Shown here: positions 35,786 through 44,277 of the stretch, in pieces
How positions within the stretch are numbered: position 1 is the stretch's first letter
How the letters are laid out: every line of letters begins with the position of its first letter
NCBI GenBank assembly: GCA_016717225.1
Contig: JADKGB010000037.1
Location: forward strand, 1-64,000
Reading direction: 5' to 3'
Source of the DNA: Flavobacteriales bacterium
GTDB taxonomy: Bacteria; Bacteroidota; Bacteroidia; Flavobacteriales_F; PHOS-HE28
Length of the DNA stretch: 64,000 bases
Notes under the pieces: generated by a model
The model's database searches: none
The model's input: only the letters and a program-made list of their open reading frames with translations
What the model was told of the DNA's origin: nothing
Made by a program: the position numbers and the translations under genes

Positions 35786-37405
35786 TTAGTGCACGGATCC
35801 AAGTGCGCGACGTGCGGCGAGATAGAGGCTATCAGTGCCTATTACCACCCGGTAGTAGCCGGCTTCGCCCCAAATATTCCGAGCGATCCCTGCTTTAAGC
35901 CGTTCGGCGATCAGCCTTTCGGACCGAGCCATACCACGCGCATCCTCTTTCACTCCCAAGGAAGCCGCTTCTTTGGCCAACCCCTGCATTTGTGCCGGAT
36001 CCAAGGTGTACCGCTCCGCAAAGGCTTCAGGCCCCCTGTAAGACTTCAATCGCTCCCGTTGACGGTCCGCCACATCAAATGCGTATTGATTGATAGCTCC
36101 GCTAAAGAACAGCTCGCTCAAGTAAGCCGAACGATCGGAAGTATCAGCCGGCACAAATAGATCAGGCATGATCCCGCCGCCACCGAAGACCGTGCGGCCC
36201 TTCAGCGTGGTGAACTTCTTGGTTGAGTCCAGATGTATGCTGTCCGCGCTGAACTGTTCACCGTGGTCGAAGCGGCTGCTCATGTCCTCGTCATAATCGA
36301 CCCCTTGACCATAAGGTCGCTGGATGGAGCGTCCGCTCGGCGTATAGTAGCGGGCAGTCGTAATTCGCACGGCACTGTGGTCCTCCAATTCAACATGTTC
36401 TTGCACGAGGCCTTTACCGAAAGAACGTCGACCTACGATCAGCCCGCGATCATTATCCTGAATAGCACCTGAAACGATCTCACTAGCACTGGCGGAACCC
36501 TCGTCGATAAGCACCGCCAACGGTATATCGACAAGAAGCCCCCCTGCACCTGCAATAAAGTCCTTCCGCGGGGAAACACGGCCCTGGGTGTAGAGTATTT
36601 GGCTGCCTGCCGGAAGAAATTGGTCGCAAATTCCAATAGCCGCGTTCAAATACCCGCCACCATTTCCGCGCAAGTCCAAAACCATTCTTTTCATCCCTTG
36701 CGCCAAGAGTCCCTCGGAGGCCTTGATGAACTCCTCTTCTGTCGTGCGCGCGAAACGGCTCAGCTTGATATATCCGGTACCATCCTTATCCAGAAGTGCG
36801 GCCGCAACACTATTGATGGGGATCTCACCCCGCTCGATCTCCACATCAAAAGGCTTGTCCCTTCCGCGCAGAATACCTACGACCACCTTGCTTCCTTCAG
36901 GTCCGCGAAGTGCCTTCATGACGTCCTCATTGGCGATATGAACCCCCGCCAAGGGCTTGGCATCCGCACTCACGATCCGGTCGCCTGCGCGGATCCCGAG
37001 CTTGGCACTTGGCCCGCCTTCCACAGGAGTGATAACCACGATGGTATCACGTTGTATTGCGAACTCCACTCCAATGCCCATGAAGCTTCCCTCCAAAGGC
37101 TCTTGCGCAGCCCGCAATTCCGCAACACTGATGTAATAACTGTGCGGATCGAGCTTCTGAAGCATATCCTGAAGAACCTCATCCACCAGCTTCTCCTCTT
37201 GGATACTATCGACATAGTTGCGGTCGATCAGTGCCATTACCTGGTCCAGCTTGTCGCTAGGGCGGGCTTGTTGGAACGAGAAGAGGCTCGGAGCGATGTT
37301 CCGAGGCGCACCGTATCGGGCACCAGCCAAAAACCCGGCTGCCAACGCAAGGCCAAGTACCAAGGGAAAAAGCACTACCCACCAGGATCCGCGACGTTCG
37401 GTCAT
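35786..37405 (-). CDS. ctpA: S41 family C-terminal processing protease
   Basis: 539 residues. An N-terminal membrane anchor (about 9-28) places the protease in the periplasm. An N-terminal helical part (DKLDQVMALIDRNYVDS), a PDZ domain (SFMGIGVEFAIQRDTIVVIT ... GIRAGDRIVSAD) and the peptidase core follow. The Ser-Lys dyad is in LIDEGSASASEIVSG (Ser) and GRRSFGKGLVQ (Lys). Family members trim C-termini of envelope proteins. The stop codon is 380 bases from sodB with only the small lipoprotein gene between. The dCMP deaminase gene ends 4 bases upstream of its start, so the two are probably co-transcribed. Confidence 0.92.
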   Translation of the reverse strand: MTERRGSWWVVLFPLVLGLALAAGFLAGARYGAPRNIAPSLFSFQQARPSDKLDQVMALIDRNYVDSIQEEKLVDEVLQDMLQKLDPHSYYISVAELRAAQEPLEGSFMGIGVEFAIQRDTIVVITPVEGGPSAKLGIRAGDRIVSADAKPLAGVHIANEDVMKALRGPEGSKVVVGILRGRDKPFDVEIERGEIPINSVAAALLDKDGTGYIKLSRFARTTEEEFIKASEGLLAQGMKRMVLDLRGNGGGYLNAAIGICDQFLPAGSQILYTQGRVSPRKDFIAGAGGLLVDIPLAVLIDEGSASASEIVSGAIQDNDRGLIVGRRSFGKGLVQEHVELEDHSAVRITTARYYTPSGRSIQRPYGQGVDYDEDMSSRFDHGEQFSADSIHLDSTKKFTTLKGRTVFGGGGIMPDLFVPADTSDRSAYLSELFFSGAINQYAFDVADRQRERLKSYRGPEAFAERYTLDPAQMQGLAKEAASLGVKEDARGMARSERLIAERLKAGIARNIWGEAGYYRVVIGTDSLYLAARRALGSVH

Positions 37406-37409
37406 GGGT

Positions 37410-37859
37410 TCAAAGATCCCGTAGTTGTTGGATCAGCACTCCTCCGTCTTTCAAGAGGTCAAGGCCCGATGGATCCTTGTACGCATCGAGATAAACGAGG
37501 CGTTCGATGCCCGCCTGAAGGATGAGCTTACTGCACTCCTTGCACGGGGAATGCGTGAGGTACAGGGTTGCTTCCCGGGCGTTGTTCGTGCTACGTGCCA
37601 CCTTCATGATCGCATTGGCTTCGGCGTGAAGAACGTACCAATGCGTGGTTCCGTTCACATCTTCACAATCATTGGAGAAGCCCGTGGGTGTTCCATTGTA
37701 CCCATCACTGATGATCATCCCCTCTTTAACGATCAACGCTCCCACCTTTTTTCGTGTACAATGGCTGAGCTTGCTCCACTCCACCGCCATCTTCATATAG
37801 GCCCTGTCGTAGCGCTCTTGCTTCGCGGGGTCGGCGTAGGTAAGGGAATCCTTCTGCAT
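37410..37859 (-). CDS. dCMP deaminase (ComEB-like)
   Basis: 149 residues. Deaminates dCMP to dUMP for thymidylate synthesis. The zinc site is visible as HAEANAI and PCKECSKLI, with the catalytic Glu in HAE; GYNGTPTGFSNDC matches the dCMP-binding loop. ATG 37859 (MQKDSLTYADP) is the likely start; a GTG or ATG further upstream at 37883 adds an unrelated-looking leader. The tRNA-Leu gene lies 40 bases upstream. Confidence 0.9.
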   Translation of the reverse strand: MQKDSLTYADPAKQERYDRAYMKMAVEWSKLSHCTRKKVGALIVKEGMIISDGYNGTPTGFSNDCEDVNGTTHWYVLHAEANAIMKVARSTNNAREATLYLTHSPCKECSKLILQAGIERLVYLDAYKDPSGLDLLKDGGVLIQQLRDL

Positions 37860-37899
37860 GTGCCCACGCGCACATGTGGTCATGCGCGCATGAAACGGG

Positions 37900-37981
37900 T
37901 ACCCAGGGCGGGAGTCGAACCCGCACGATGTGAATCACTGGTGTTTGAGACCAGCGCGTCTACCAATTCCGCCACCTGGGT
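37900..37981 (-). tRNA. tRNA-Leu (anticodon CAA)
   Basis: 82 nt with a 7-bp acceptor stem (ACCCAGG/CCTGGGT), a D-arm GGCGGAATTGGTAGACGCG, an anticodon loop CTCAAAC flanked by CTGGT/ACCAG, a short class II variable arm, and a T-arm containing GGTTCGACTCC. CCA is not encoded. Reads UUG codons. Confidence 0.95.
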
Positions 37982-38017
37982 AGGTGTTTTCCGAAAGAAC
38001 AGGCGGCGAAAATAGCC

Positions 38018-39559
38018 CTACAACTGCTTCAATAGCACGCGCAAGTCCACTTTCTCGCTCACTATTCGCTCCAGATCCGCGATGGCCACCCGTTCCTGCA
38101 ACATCGTATCCCGATCTCGGAGAGTCACCGTATCGTTCGTCATGGTGTCATAATCCACGGTAATGCAGTATGGGGTGCCGATGGCGTCCTGACGGCGGTA
38201 GCGCTTGCCAATGCTGTCCTTCTCGTCATACTGGCAATTGTGCGAGAGCTTCAACCCATCGATGATGGCACGGGCCTTTTCAGGCAAGCCGTCCTTCTTC
38301 ACCAATGGCATCACCGTAACCTTGACAGGAGCCAGAGGAGCAGGAATTCGCAGCACAACGCGCTCTTCGCCGTTCTCCAATTTTTCCTCCATGAAGGCTG
38401 AACTCAGAACAGCAAGGAACATGCGATCAAGTCCAATAGATGTTTCGACCACATAGGGCACGTAGCTTTCGTTGGTCTCCGGATCGAAGTAGGTAAGCTT
38501 GCGGCCGCTGTGTTTTTCATGGCTGCTCAGGTCGAAGTCTGTGCGCGAGTGAATGCCTTCGAGCTCCTTGAATCCGAAGGAGAACTTGAATTCGATATCG
38601 CAGGCCGCATTGGCGTAATGCGCAAGCTTGATGTGATCGTGGAAGCGGTAATTCTCCACCGGCATACCCAATGCCCGGTGCCAAGCGATGCGCTTTTCCT
38701 TCCATGAATTATACCACTCCATCTCGGTGCCAGGGCGAACGAAGAATTGCATCTCCATCTGCTCGAATTCACGCATGCGGAAAATGAATTGCCGCGCGAC
38801 GATCTCGTTGCGGAAAGCTTTGCCGGTTTGCGCGATGCCGAAGGGGATCTTCATCCGCGCGCTTTTCTGCACATTCAGGAAATTGACGAAAATGCCTTGT
38901 GCCGTTTCCGGCCGCAGGTAAATGGTGCTGCTCTCACCACTCACACTGCCGAGCTCCGTGGCGAACATCAGGTTGAACTGGCGCACTTCCGTCCAATTCG
39001 CTGTTCCGCTAACCGGACACTTGATCTCTTCGTCGATGATCAGTTGCCGAACAGCTTCCAAGTCGTTCGCTTCGAGCGCGGTCTTCATTCGCCCTTCCAC
39101 CGCATTGATCCGCTCCTGCGCGCGCAGCACGTTCGGGTTCGTAGCACGGAACTGCTCTTCGTTGAAGGCCTCGCCGAACTTCTTCTTCGCCTTTTCGGTC
39201 TCCTTTTCGATCTTGTCCGCGTACTTGGCCATATGGTCTTCCAAGAGCACGTCGGCGCGGTATCGCTTCTTGCTGTCCTTGTTGTCGATCAACGGGTCGT
39301 TGAAGGCATCTATATGGCCGCTTGCCTTCCACACGGTGGGGTGCATGAAGATCGCCGCATCCAAGCCCACGATGTTCTCGTTGAGCTTCGTCATGGCGGC
39401 CCACCAATACTGCCGAATGTTGTTCTTCAACTCAGCACCGTATGGGCCATAATCGTAGGTGGCGCTCAAGCCATCGTAGATCTCGCTGCTTGGGAATACG
39501 AAGCCATACTCTTTCGCATGGCCAATGAGGGTCTTTAGGCGGTCTTCTTGATTGCTCAT
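38018..39559 (-). CDS. glyS: Glycine-tRNA ligase (single-chain, class II)
   Basis: 513 residues. It is the dimeric alpha2 type found in Bacteroidota, Gram-positives of some groups, archaea and eukaryotes, not the alpha2beta2 type. Motifs: HAKEYGFVFPSSEIYDG, YDYGPYGAELKNNIRQYWW, LRPETAQGIFVNF (motif 2 region), REFEQMEMQFFV, and a C-terminal HGAP-type anticodon-binding domain starting around APVKVTVMPLVKK. ATG 39559 (MSNQEDRLKTL) is chosen; the open frame runs on to 39730 but crosses the upstream intergenic region. Confidence 0.96.
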   Translation of the reverse strand: MSNQEDRLKTLIGHAKEYGFVFPSSEIYDGLSATYDYGPYGAELKNNIRQYWWAAMTKLNENIVGLDAAIFMHPTVWKASGHIDAFNDPLIDNKDSKKRYRADVLLEDHMAKYADKIEKETEKAKKKFGEAFNEEQFRATNPNVLRAQERINAVEGRMKTALEANDLEAVRQLIIDEEIKCPVSGTANWTEVRQFNLMFATELGSVSGESSTIYLRPETAQGIFVNFLNVQKSARMKIPFGIAQTGKAFRNEIVARQFIFRMREFEQMEMQFFVRPGTEMEWYNSWKEKRIAWHRALGMPVENYRFHDHIKLAHYANAACDIEFKFSFGFKELEGIHSRTDFDLSSHEKHSGRKLTYFDPETNESYVPYVVETSIGLDRMFLAVLSSAFMEEKLENGEERVVLRIPAPLAPVKVTVMPLVKKDGLPEKARAIIDGLKLSHNCQYDEKDSIGKRYRRQDAIGTPYCITVDYDTMTNDTVTLRDRDTMLQERVAIADLERIVSEKVDLRVLLKQL

Positions 39560-39668
39560 GGTATGTGGTGCTGGCGCTCTGGAAACCTGCAGCGTCGCGG
39601 CCGCAAAGATGCATGATGGCGACGAAGCGCTGCACTTCCTATCGGTGCTCGGCGTGTAGCTTGCGCGC

Positions 39669-40758
39669 ATGACCAGTCGTCGCGCCACACTTGTAGCGTT
39701 CATCATCGCGCTGCTGGTGCGCGCTGCCATCTACCTGGTGCACACGCAGGGCGGCGACCGCAGTTGGTCCGCCGCTTTCCACCGCTTCGACAGTTACTGG
39801 TACGAGCGCATTGCCACCTCGGGCTACCCCGACGTGGATGATCGAAAACAACTGGGGTGGGCCGATCATACCAGCACGCACCAGAGCGAGTGGGCCTTCT
39901 TCCCACTCTATCCCATGCTCGCGCGGTCGGTCGGTCGGTCGGGTCGCCAGTGCTCCCATGCTGCAAGCCATGGAATTGCTGTCATGGATCTTCGCGTTCG
40001 CAGCTGTTGTTGCGTTCAAGGGATTTGCGCGGCGCGTGCTACCGCCCGACAAGGCCGGATGGGCCGTGATCGTCTTTGCGCTATTTCCATTCAGTGTGTT
40101 CCTGCACGTACACTATGCGGAGCCACTTTTCCTCTTCCTATTGCTCAATGGATTCAACTGCCTCTTCGATGATCGCCGGTGGCAAGCTGCACTGGTGTTC
40201 GCACTACTGGTACTGGTGCGTCCCAACGGGCTGCTGGTCCTGCCCGCTGCGGTGCTGTTCGCCATGGAACGACACCGCACCGTGTGGAAGACCAGCCATG
40301 CCGCACTGATGTTCGTTCCCACTTTCTTGGCTTTTGCCTCCTATTGCTATTTCCAGTATGTCCACACCGGCGAACCCTTCGCCTTCAGCGTGGCACAGGC
40401 TGGTTGGGACCGCGGTTGGAGCTGGCCTTGGAAAGGCTTCTTCAAGAGCGGCGACCTTGCTACACAGATCGAATCGGTCTACACCATTGCGCTGGTCGTG
40501 CTGGCTGTTGCCATTGCTAAGCGGATACAACTGAGCTACAACTTGCTGCTTTGGGCGAACATCCTTGTTCCCTTGTGTTCGGGATCCGTCGATTCCCTCA
40601 CACGCTTCACGTTGGTGCTCTTCCCGCTGTTCCTTCTCGCAGGATCTTGGCTTGCTGGCATCCCCTTGCGTTGGCGCATCGCCCTAGGTTGCATCGGTTT
40701 CGCGCTCCAGTTGGTGTGTGCCTGGTTGTGGGCCAGCGGTCATCCGCTCATGGCATGA
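39669..40758 (+). pseudogene. PIG-V-like membrane mannosyltransferase, out of frame at a GGTC tract
   Basis: The N-terminal part (from ATG 39669) reads LVAFIIALLVRAAIYLVHTQ, FDSYWYERIATSGYP and SEWAFFPLYPMLAR, typical of the PIG-V/Gpi18-like family. The remaining 260 residues, with about seven membrane helices (MELLSWIFAFAAVVAFKGF, FPFSVFLHVHYAEPLFLFLL), lie in the next frame and end at 40758. The frame breaks at 39925-39945, where GGTC is repeated four times followed by GGGTC. Removing one 4-base unit joins the halves as a normal protein of about 362 residues. It may be phase-variable, recently inactivated, or a sequencing error. The likely role is transfer of a sugar from a polyprenyl donor on the outer face of the inner membrane. 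Confidence 0.75.
39925..39945. repeat. GGTC tetranucleotide microsatellite
   Basis: Four perfect GGTC units (39925-39940) are followed by G and one more GGTC. It lies inside the coding region of the glycosyltransferase at residues 86-92 and coincides exactly with its frameshift. Confidence 0.9.
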
Positions 40759-40790
40759 TGGCGTGCAAGCGTAGCATCTAGCTTCGCACC

Positions 40791-41402
40791 GTGATCGAAC
40801 ACCGCGGTACCCTCATCAGCGAAGACCTCTTCGAGAAACGCTTCGTTTGCGACCTCAACGCGTGCAAAGGCGCCTGTTGTGAACAGGGCGACAGCGGCGC
40901 TCCCATTACCCCAGAAGAAGCAGCGGAGGTCAAGAAGTACTATGAGGAGATAAAGCCATACATGACCGTGCGCGGGCGCAAAGCCGTGGACAAGCAGGGC
41001 ACCAGTGTGGTGGATATGGACGGCGAGCTGGTTACCCCGCTCGTGGACGAATACCAGGAGTGTGCCTTCGCCAAGAAGGACAAGCTCGGTATCTGGAAAT
41101 GCGGCATCGAGAACGCCTACCGCGATGGAAAGGTCCCCGTGAACAAACCCCTGAGTTGCCATCTCTATCCCATCCGCGTAGAGAAGCTCAAGTATCACGA
41201 CGGCCTTAACTACAACATGTGGGATATCTGCAAGCCGGCCTGCTCCTGCGGTGCGAAGCTCGATGTGCCGGTGTTCCGGTTTTTGAAGGGGCCGTTGACC
41301 CGGGCTTATGGAGCGGATTGGTACGATGAACTGGAAGTGATCTACCAAGAGTGGCTCAAGGAGCCGGTTGCGGCCGGAAGAGCCTCGCGCAAGGGTCGCT
41401 GA
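40791..41402 (+). CDS. DUF3109 family Cys-rich protein
   Basis: 203 residues, cytoplasmic. The family is related to YkgJ-type putative Fe-S or zinc-binding proteins. Cysteines are clustered: FVCDLNACKGACCEQGDSGA near the N-terminus, QECAF, WKCGIENAY, LSCHLYPIR and CKPACSCGAKL. Function unknown. The start is the GTG at 40791 (IEHRGTLISEDLFE). It follows the glycosyltransferase remnant by 32 bases. Confidence 0.86.
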   Translation: MIEHRGTLISEDLFEKRFVCDLNACKGACCEQGDSGAPITPEEAAEVKKYYEEIKPYMTVRGRKAVDKQGTSVVDMDGELVTPLVDEYQECAFAKKDKLGIWKCGIENAYRDGKVPVNKPLSCHLYPIRVEKLKYHDGLNYNMWDICKPACSCGAKLDVPVFRFLKGPLTRAYGADWYDELEVIYQEWLKEPVAAGRASRKGR

Positions 41403-41613
41403 GCGATTTTTTCAGCCTCCGCGCCACTGCTTCCCCTGACCCAACCGTTACTCGGTTAGCGTACATCGGCGCGATCAGAAGCCTTTAGTTTCGTTTTCGA
41501 AGGCAGCGCGCAGGAACGAGCCACTGTCTTACGAACGAAAGGTTTGGTTTTGGTTTGTGGAAAGTCGACGCCTTCTGGAGGGATCCGGGAGGCGTCGCTA
41601 TTTCCGGTCAGCC

Positions 41614-42429
41614 TCAACCAAGCCGCTGGGCCAACACCATCCAGTTCCACGGCAAGGGCTCGGCCATACCTGCTGGCGATTCGGGAAAAACCGAACTCCA
41701 AGGGTACTCCAGTTTCAAGGTTTCTACCGGAAGCAGGTCATTCGCGCGCAGCACATCCTCCAATTCTTCTCGCAAGTAGTGCTTGGTAGCGACCCCGTCC
41801 AATTGAACAATGCCCATATCCAAACGGCTCGCATCGCGGGAGGCTTTTTGCTGCGCAACTGCCGGAGGCATTCCCTTGTCGATATTCCATTGCACCAAGC
41901 GATGCGAAGCGTAGAGCGCACTTTCCAATGCAGGGCAGGTCAACAAAAGATGGCCACCGGGTTTGATCTGCGCCAAGACACTCTTGAACATGTGTTGACG
42001 CATGGCCAACGAAGCGGTGAGCAGCACATTGATGCACAGGGCGAAATCAACAGCCTCATTCGAACCATTGACCTCGCGAAGATCAAGATGGTGATAGGAG
42101 ATGTTCGGCCAAGCGTTGCACTTGCGCTCTGCAATAGCGAGGCACTCACCGGAAATGTCCGAAGCCCTTACCGATCCGAAGGCTTGTGCCAGCATGGGCA
42201 ACGTTCGCCCAATACCACAACCAATATCCGCAGCGGATCCTTTCTTGTTGCCGAATCGCTTAACGCGTTCCGCGATCAAGCCCAATCGGTCGTTCGCGGG
42301 TACGTTGAAGATATCCTCCTCGAACGTGTCAGCAACCGCATCCCATTCGCGTTCGTTCACGCGGCAAGGTAGGTCTGCGCGATCGCGGGCCGACCACAGC
42401 GATCCCCCATCGCGCTGTGCATTCGTCAC
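41614..42429 (-). CDS. Class I SAM-dependent methyltransferase
   Basis: 271 residues. The Rossmann SAM site is seen in AADIGCGIGRTLPML (motif I), RASDISGECLAIA (post I), ISYHHLDLREV and IKPGGHLLLTCPALESAL. The substrate cannot be inferred. The start is GTG 42429, overlapping the stop of the upstream T9SS-cargo gene (GTGA), so the two are likely co-translated; a later start near VNEREWDAV is possible. Confidence 0.82.
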   Translation of the reverse strand: MTNAQRDGGSLWSARDRADLPCRVNEREWDAVADTFEEDIFNVPANDRLGLIAERVKRFGNKKGSAADIGCGIGRTLPMLAQAFGSVRASDISGECLAIAERKCNAWPNISYHHLDLREVNGSNEAVDFALCINVLLTASLAMRQHMFKSVLAQIKPGGHLLLTCPALESALYASHRLVQWNIDKGMPPAVAQQKASRDASRLDMGIVQLDGVATKHYLREELEDVLRANDLLPVETLKLEYPWSSVFPESPAGMAEPLPWNWMVLAQRLG

Positions 42430-44120
42430 TCTACCACAAATCGCTCGACCCGGGAAGTACCTTCCAGTTCAGCTCGTAAAAAATACGTGCCTGGAGCGGC
42501 GGTCGGAATTTCAATGCGAACCGTGTTCGGTCCTATCACCAAGGGCACCTCTTCTTGGGCTACAGCACGACCACCAACATCCATAATGCTAATTAGCGCC
42601 AGCCCATCTATGCGTGATGCGAGATGCAGAAGCAATCGGTTCCCACCAACATTACCCAAGACCATTGTCCCTCCCAGATCAACCGGGGGGACTTCGATCA
42701 CGCGCACTTTCAGCCTGTCTTCAGGTGGCAGACCTGTGATATCGATGCTTCCACCATCCAAGTAGACCAACAATTGCGTGGCCTGCCCGATACTGTTCCC
42801 ATTGAAGAGCCTTGCCCCAGGAGCGAATGTCAATTTGGCCCCGTCACGAAGTGCAAGTATGATATCCTGATGCTCCGTGGCGCCGAAGTCCTCCTTCATA
42901 TCCACCATGTTGTTGATCACCAGCTCAGCGTTCGCACCAATGTCGATCGTACAGCCTGCACGAAGGCCGAGCATCCCGCGTCGTTTGGCTCCGTAGTCGA
43001 ATCGAACACCGTTGTTGATGCGAAGGGTGCTGCCTTTTCGGAAAAGGAAACAGCACCGTTCACCATCCATATCAACATGGCCACCATTATGCACGTAGCG
43101 GGAGCCTGGGCTCCAAATCACTTCAACGATCTGGCTAGCCATACATAGATCCCCATCATTCACAAAACTGAAGGGATGCCTCAGGGAATCACTACCCACT
43201 ATCAACCCGCCCCGGAACTGCGTGAACGGCTGGAAGACCATAGTAGAATACTGATCCAGGTTCAGAGTGACATTCGTTGGTGCCGCGACATTGGGGATCG
43301 GCGACACATCCAGATAGCTCTGGTGCGCGGCATCTGGATAAGTACTGTCCTCGTACATCACCAAGAAACTCGGTCCAAAAAAGCCTTGTAAGAAATAATC
43401 GAATTGCCCCGTTTGGAACTGGGGTAAGACGCTCTCTCTCAACTTCTGCACGCCACTCCACTGATCCATGTTCTGAAGGATCGGGGGGTCGATGTTCACG
43501 AACTCCCCTGCTGCTGCACCAACAGAAGTGATCCGCAAGATGACCTCACGCAAGCGATTGCTGGCAAACCGCTCGGTGGGCACGCACAGTTCGACCGGAT
43601 AACCGAAGCCTCCAAAAGGATCATAGCTGCCCGTATACCATCGCAGTACGGAACCCATGCCGGCGCTATCGGGTACTTGCACTGCGGCCATGACCCCTGT
43701 GCACAAAGCGCCTGGACATGAGCCCGAAGTGTCCAACAGGTCGTTTTGGCTCGGGTATAGGCCAGCTTGAAGCGTATAGATGGTGCTACTGTCGAGCGGG
43801 ATCGCTGAAGAGGAGTCCAGCAGCACGCGCACAAAGACCGAACGGGTCGTGTCAACTTGATCGAACTGGATCCGGGGTTGAACATATGAGTTGTTCACCA
43901 CCACGAAAAGGTCGAGACACCGCGTGCTGTCCACTGGACCGTTCCATTCATCATTCAGGGTTTGGTAGGCCTCCCACCCTTGAAAGGTTTGTATTGTTTC
44001 TCCACTATCCCATGGACAGTTCATCGTAACAGTATCCGCAGACCACATGGTTGGCAGGTCTTGGGCGACCAATGGGCCGCAGGCCGCAATAAGAGAAAAC
44101 AGGGTGTAGCCGTATTTCAT
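42426..44120 (-). CDS. Secreted protein with T9SS type A sorting domain
   Basis: 564 residues. The signal peptide is MKYGYTLFSLIAACGPLVAQ. The central part has no domain I can name, but a parallel-beta-like stretch with GSTLRINNGVRFDYG, AGCTIDIGANAELVINN and GAKLTFAPGARLFNGN suggests a beta-helix of the kind found with other T9SS cargo. The C-terminal about 75 residues (NRLLLHLASRIDGLALISIM ... GTYFLRAELEG) form a T9SS type A sorting domain. ATG 44120 is chosen because it starts the signal peptide. A methyltransferase gene overlaps its stop. Confidence 0.82.
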   Translation of the reverse strand: MKYGYTLFSLIAACGPLVAQDLPTMWSADTVTMNCPWDSGETIQTFQGWEAYQTLNDEWNGPVDSTRCLDLFVVVNNSYVQPRIQFDQVDTTRSVFVRVLLDSSSAIPLDSSTIYTLQAGLYPSQNDLLDTSGSCPGALCTGVMAAVQVPDSAGMGSVLRWYTGSYDPFGGFGYPVELCVPTERFASNRLREVILRITSVGAAAGEFVNIDPPILQNMDQWSGVQKLRESVLPQFQTGQFDYFLQGFFGPSFLVMYEDSTYPDAAHQSYLDVSPIPNVAAPTNVTLNLDQYSTMVFQPFTQFRGGLIVGSDSLRHPFSFVNDGDLCMASQIVEVIWSPGSRYVHNGGHVDMDGERCCFLFRKGSTLRINNGVRFDYGAKRRGMLGLRAGCTIDIGANAELVINNMVDMKEDFGATEHQDIILALRDGAKLTFAPGARLFNGNSIGQATQLLVYLDGGSIDITGLPPEDRLKVRVIEVPPVDLGGTMVLGNVGGNRLLLHLASRIDGLALISIMDVGGRAVAQEEVPLVIGPNTVRIEIPTAAPGTYFLRAELEGTSRVERFVVE

Positions 44121-44277
44121 GCAATAGCGATTTGCAACTAAGACCACCGCGAGTGAAGATACGCTGCTTAATTGGGCACTGCACCAGTTCTCCCTTGAGA
44201 GATCCGCTGCTATTCCATATCCGTTAGCGCAATGAGCGGCACGAGCAGAACCGCCAAGAACAAAACCACTGGTCTGC

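Noticed and set aside
39669..40172. Treating the first half of the glycosyltransferase as a complete 168-residue protein
   Set aside because: Sequence after residue 92 loses membrane character and family similarity, while the next frame continues it.
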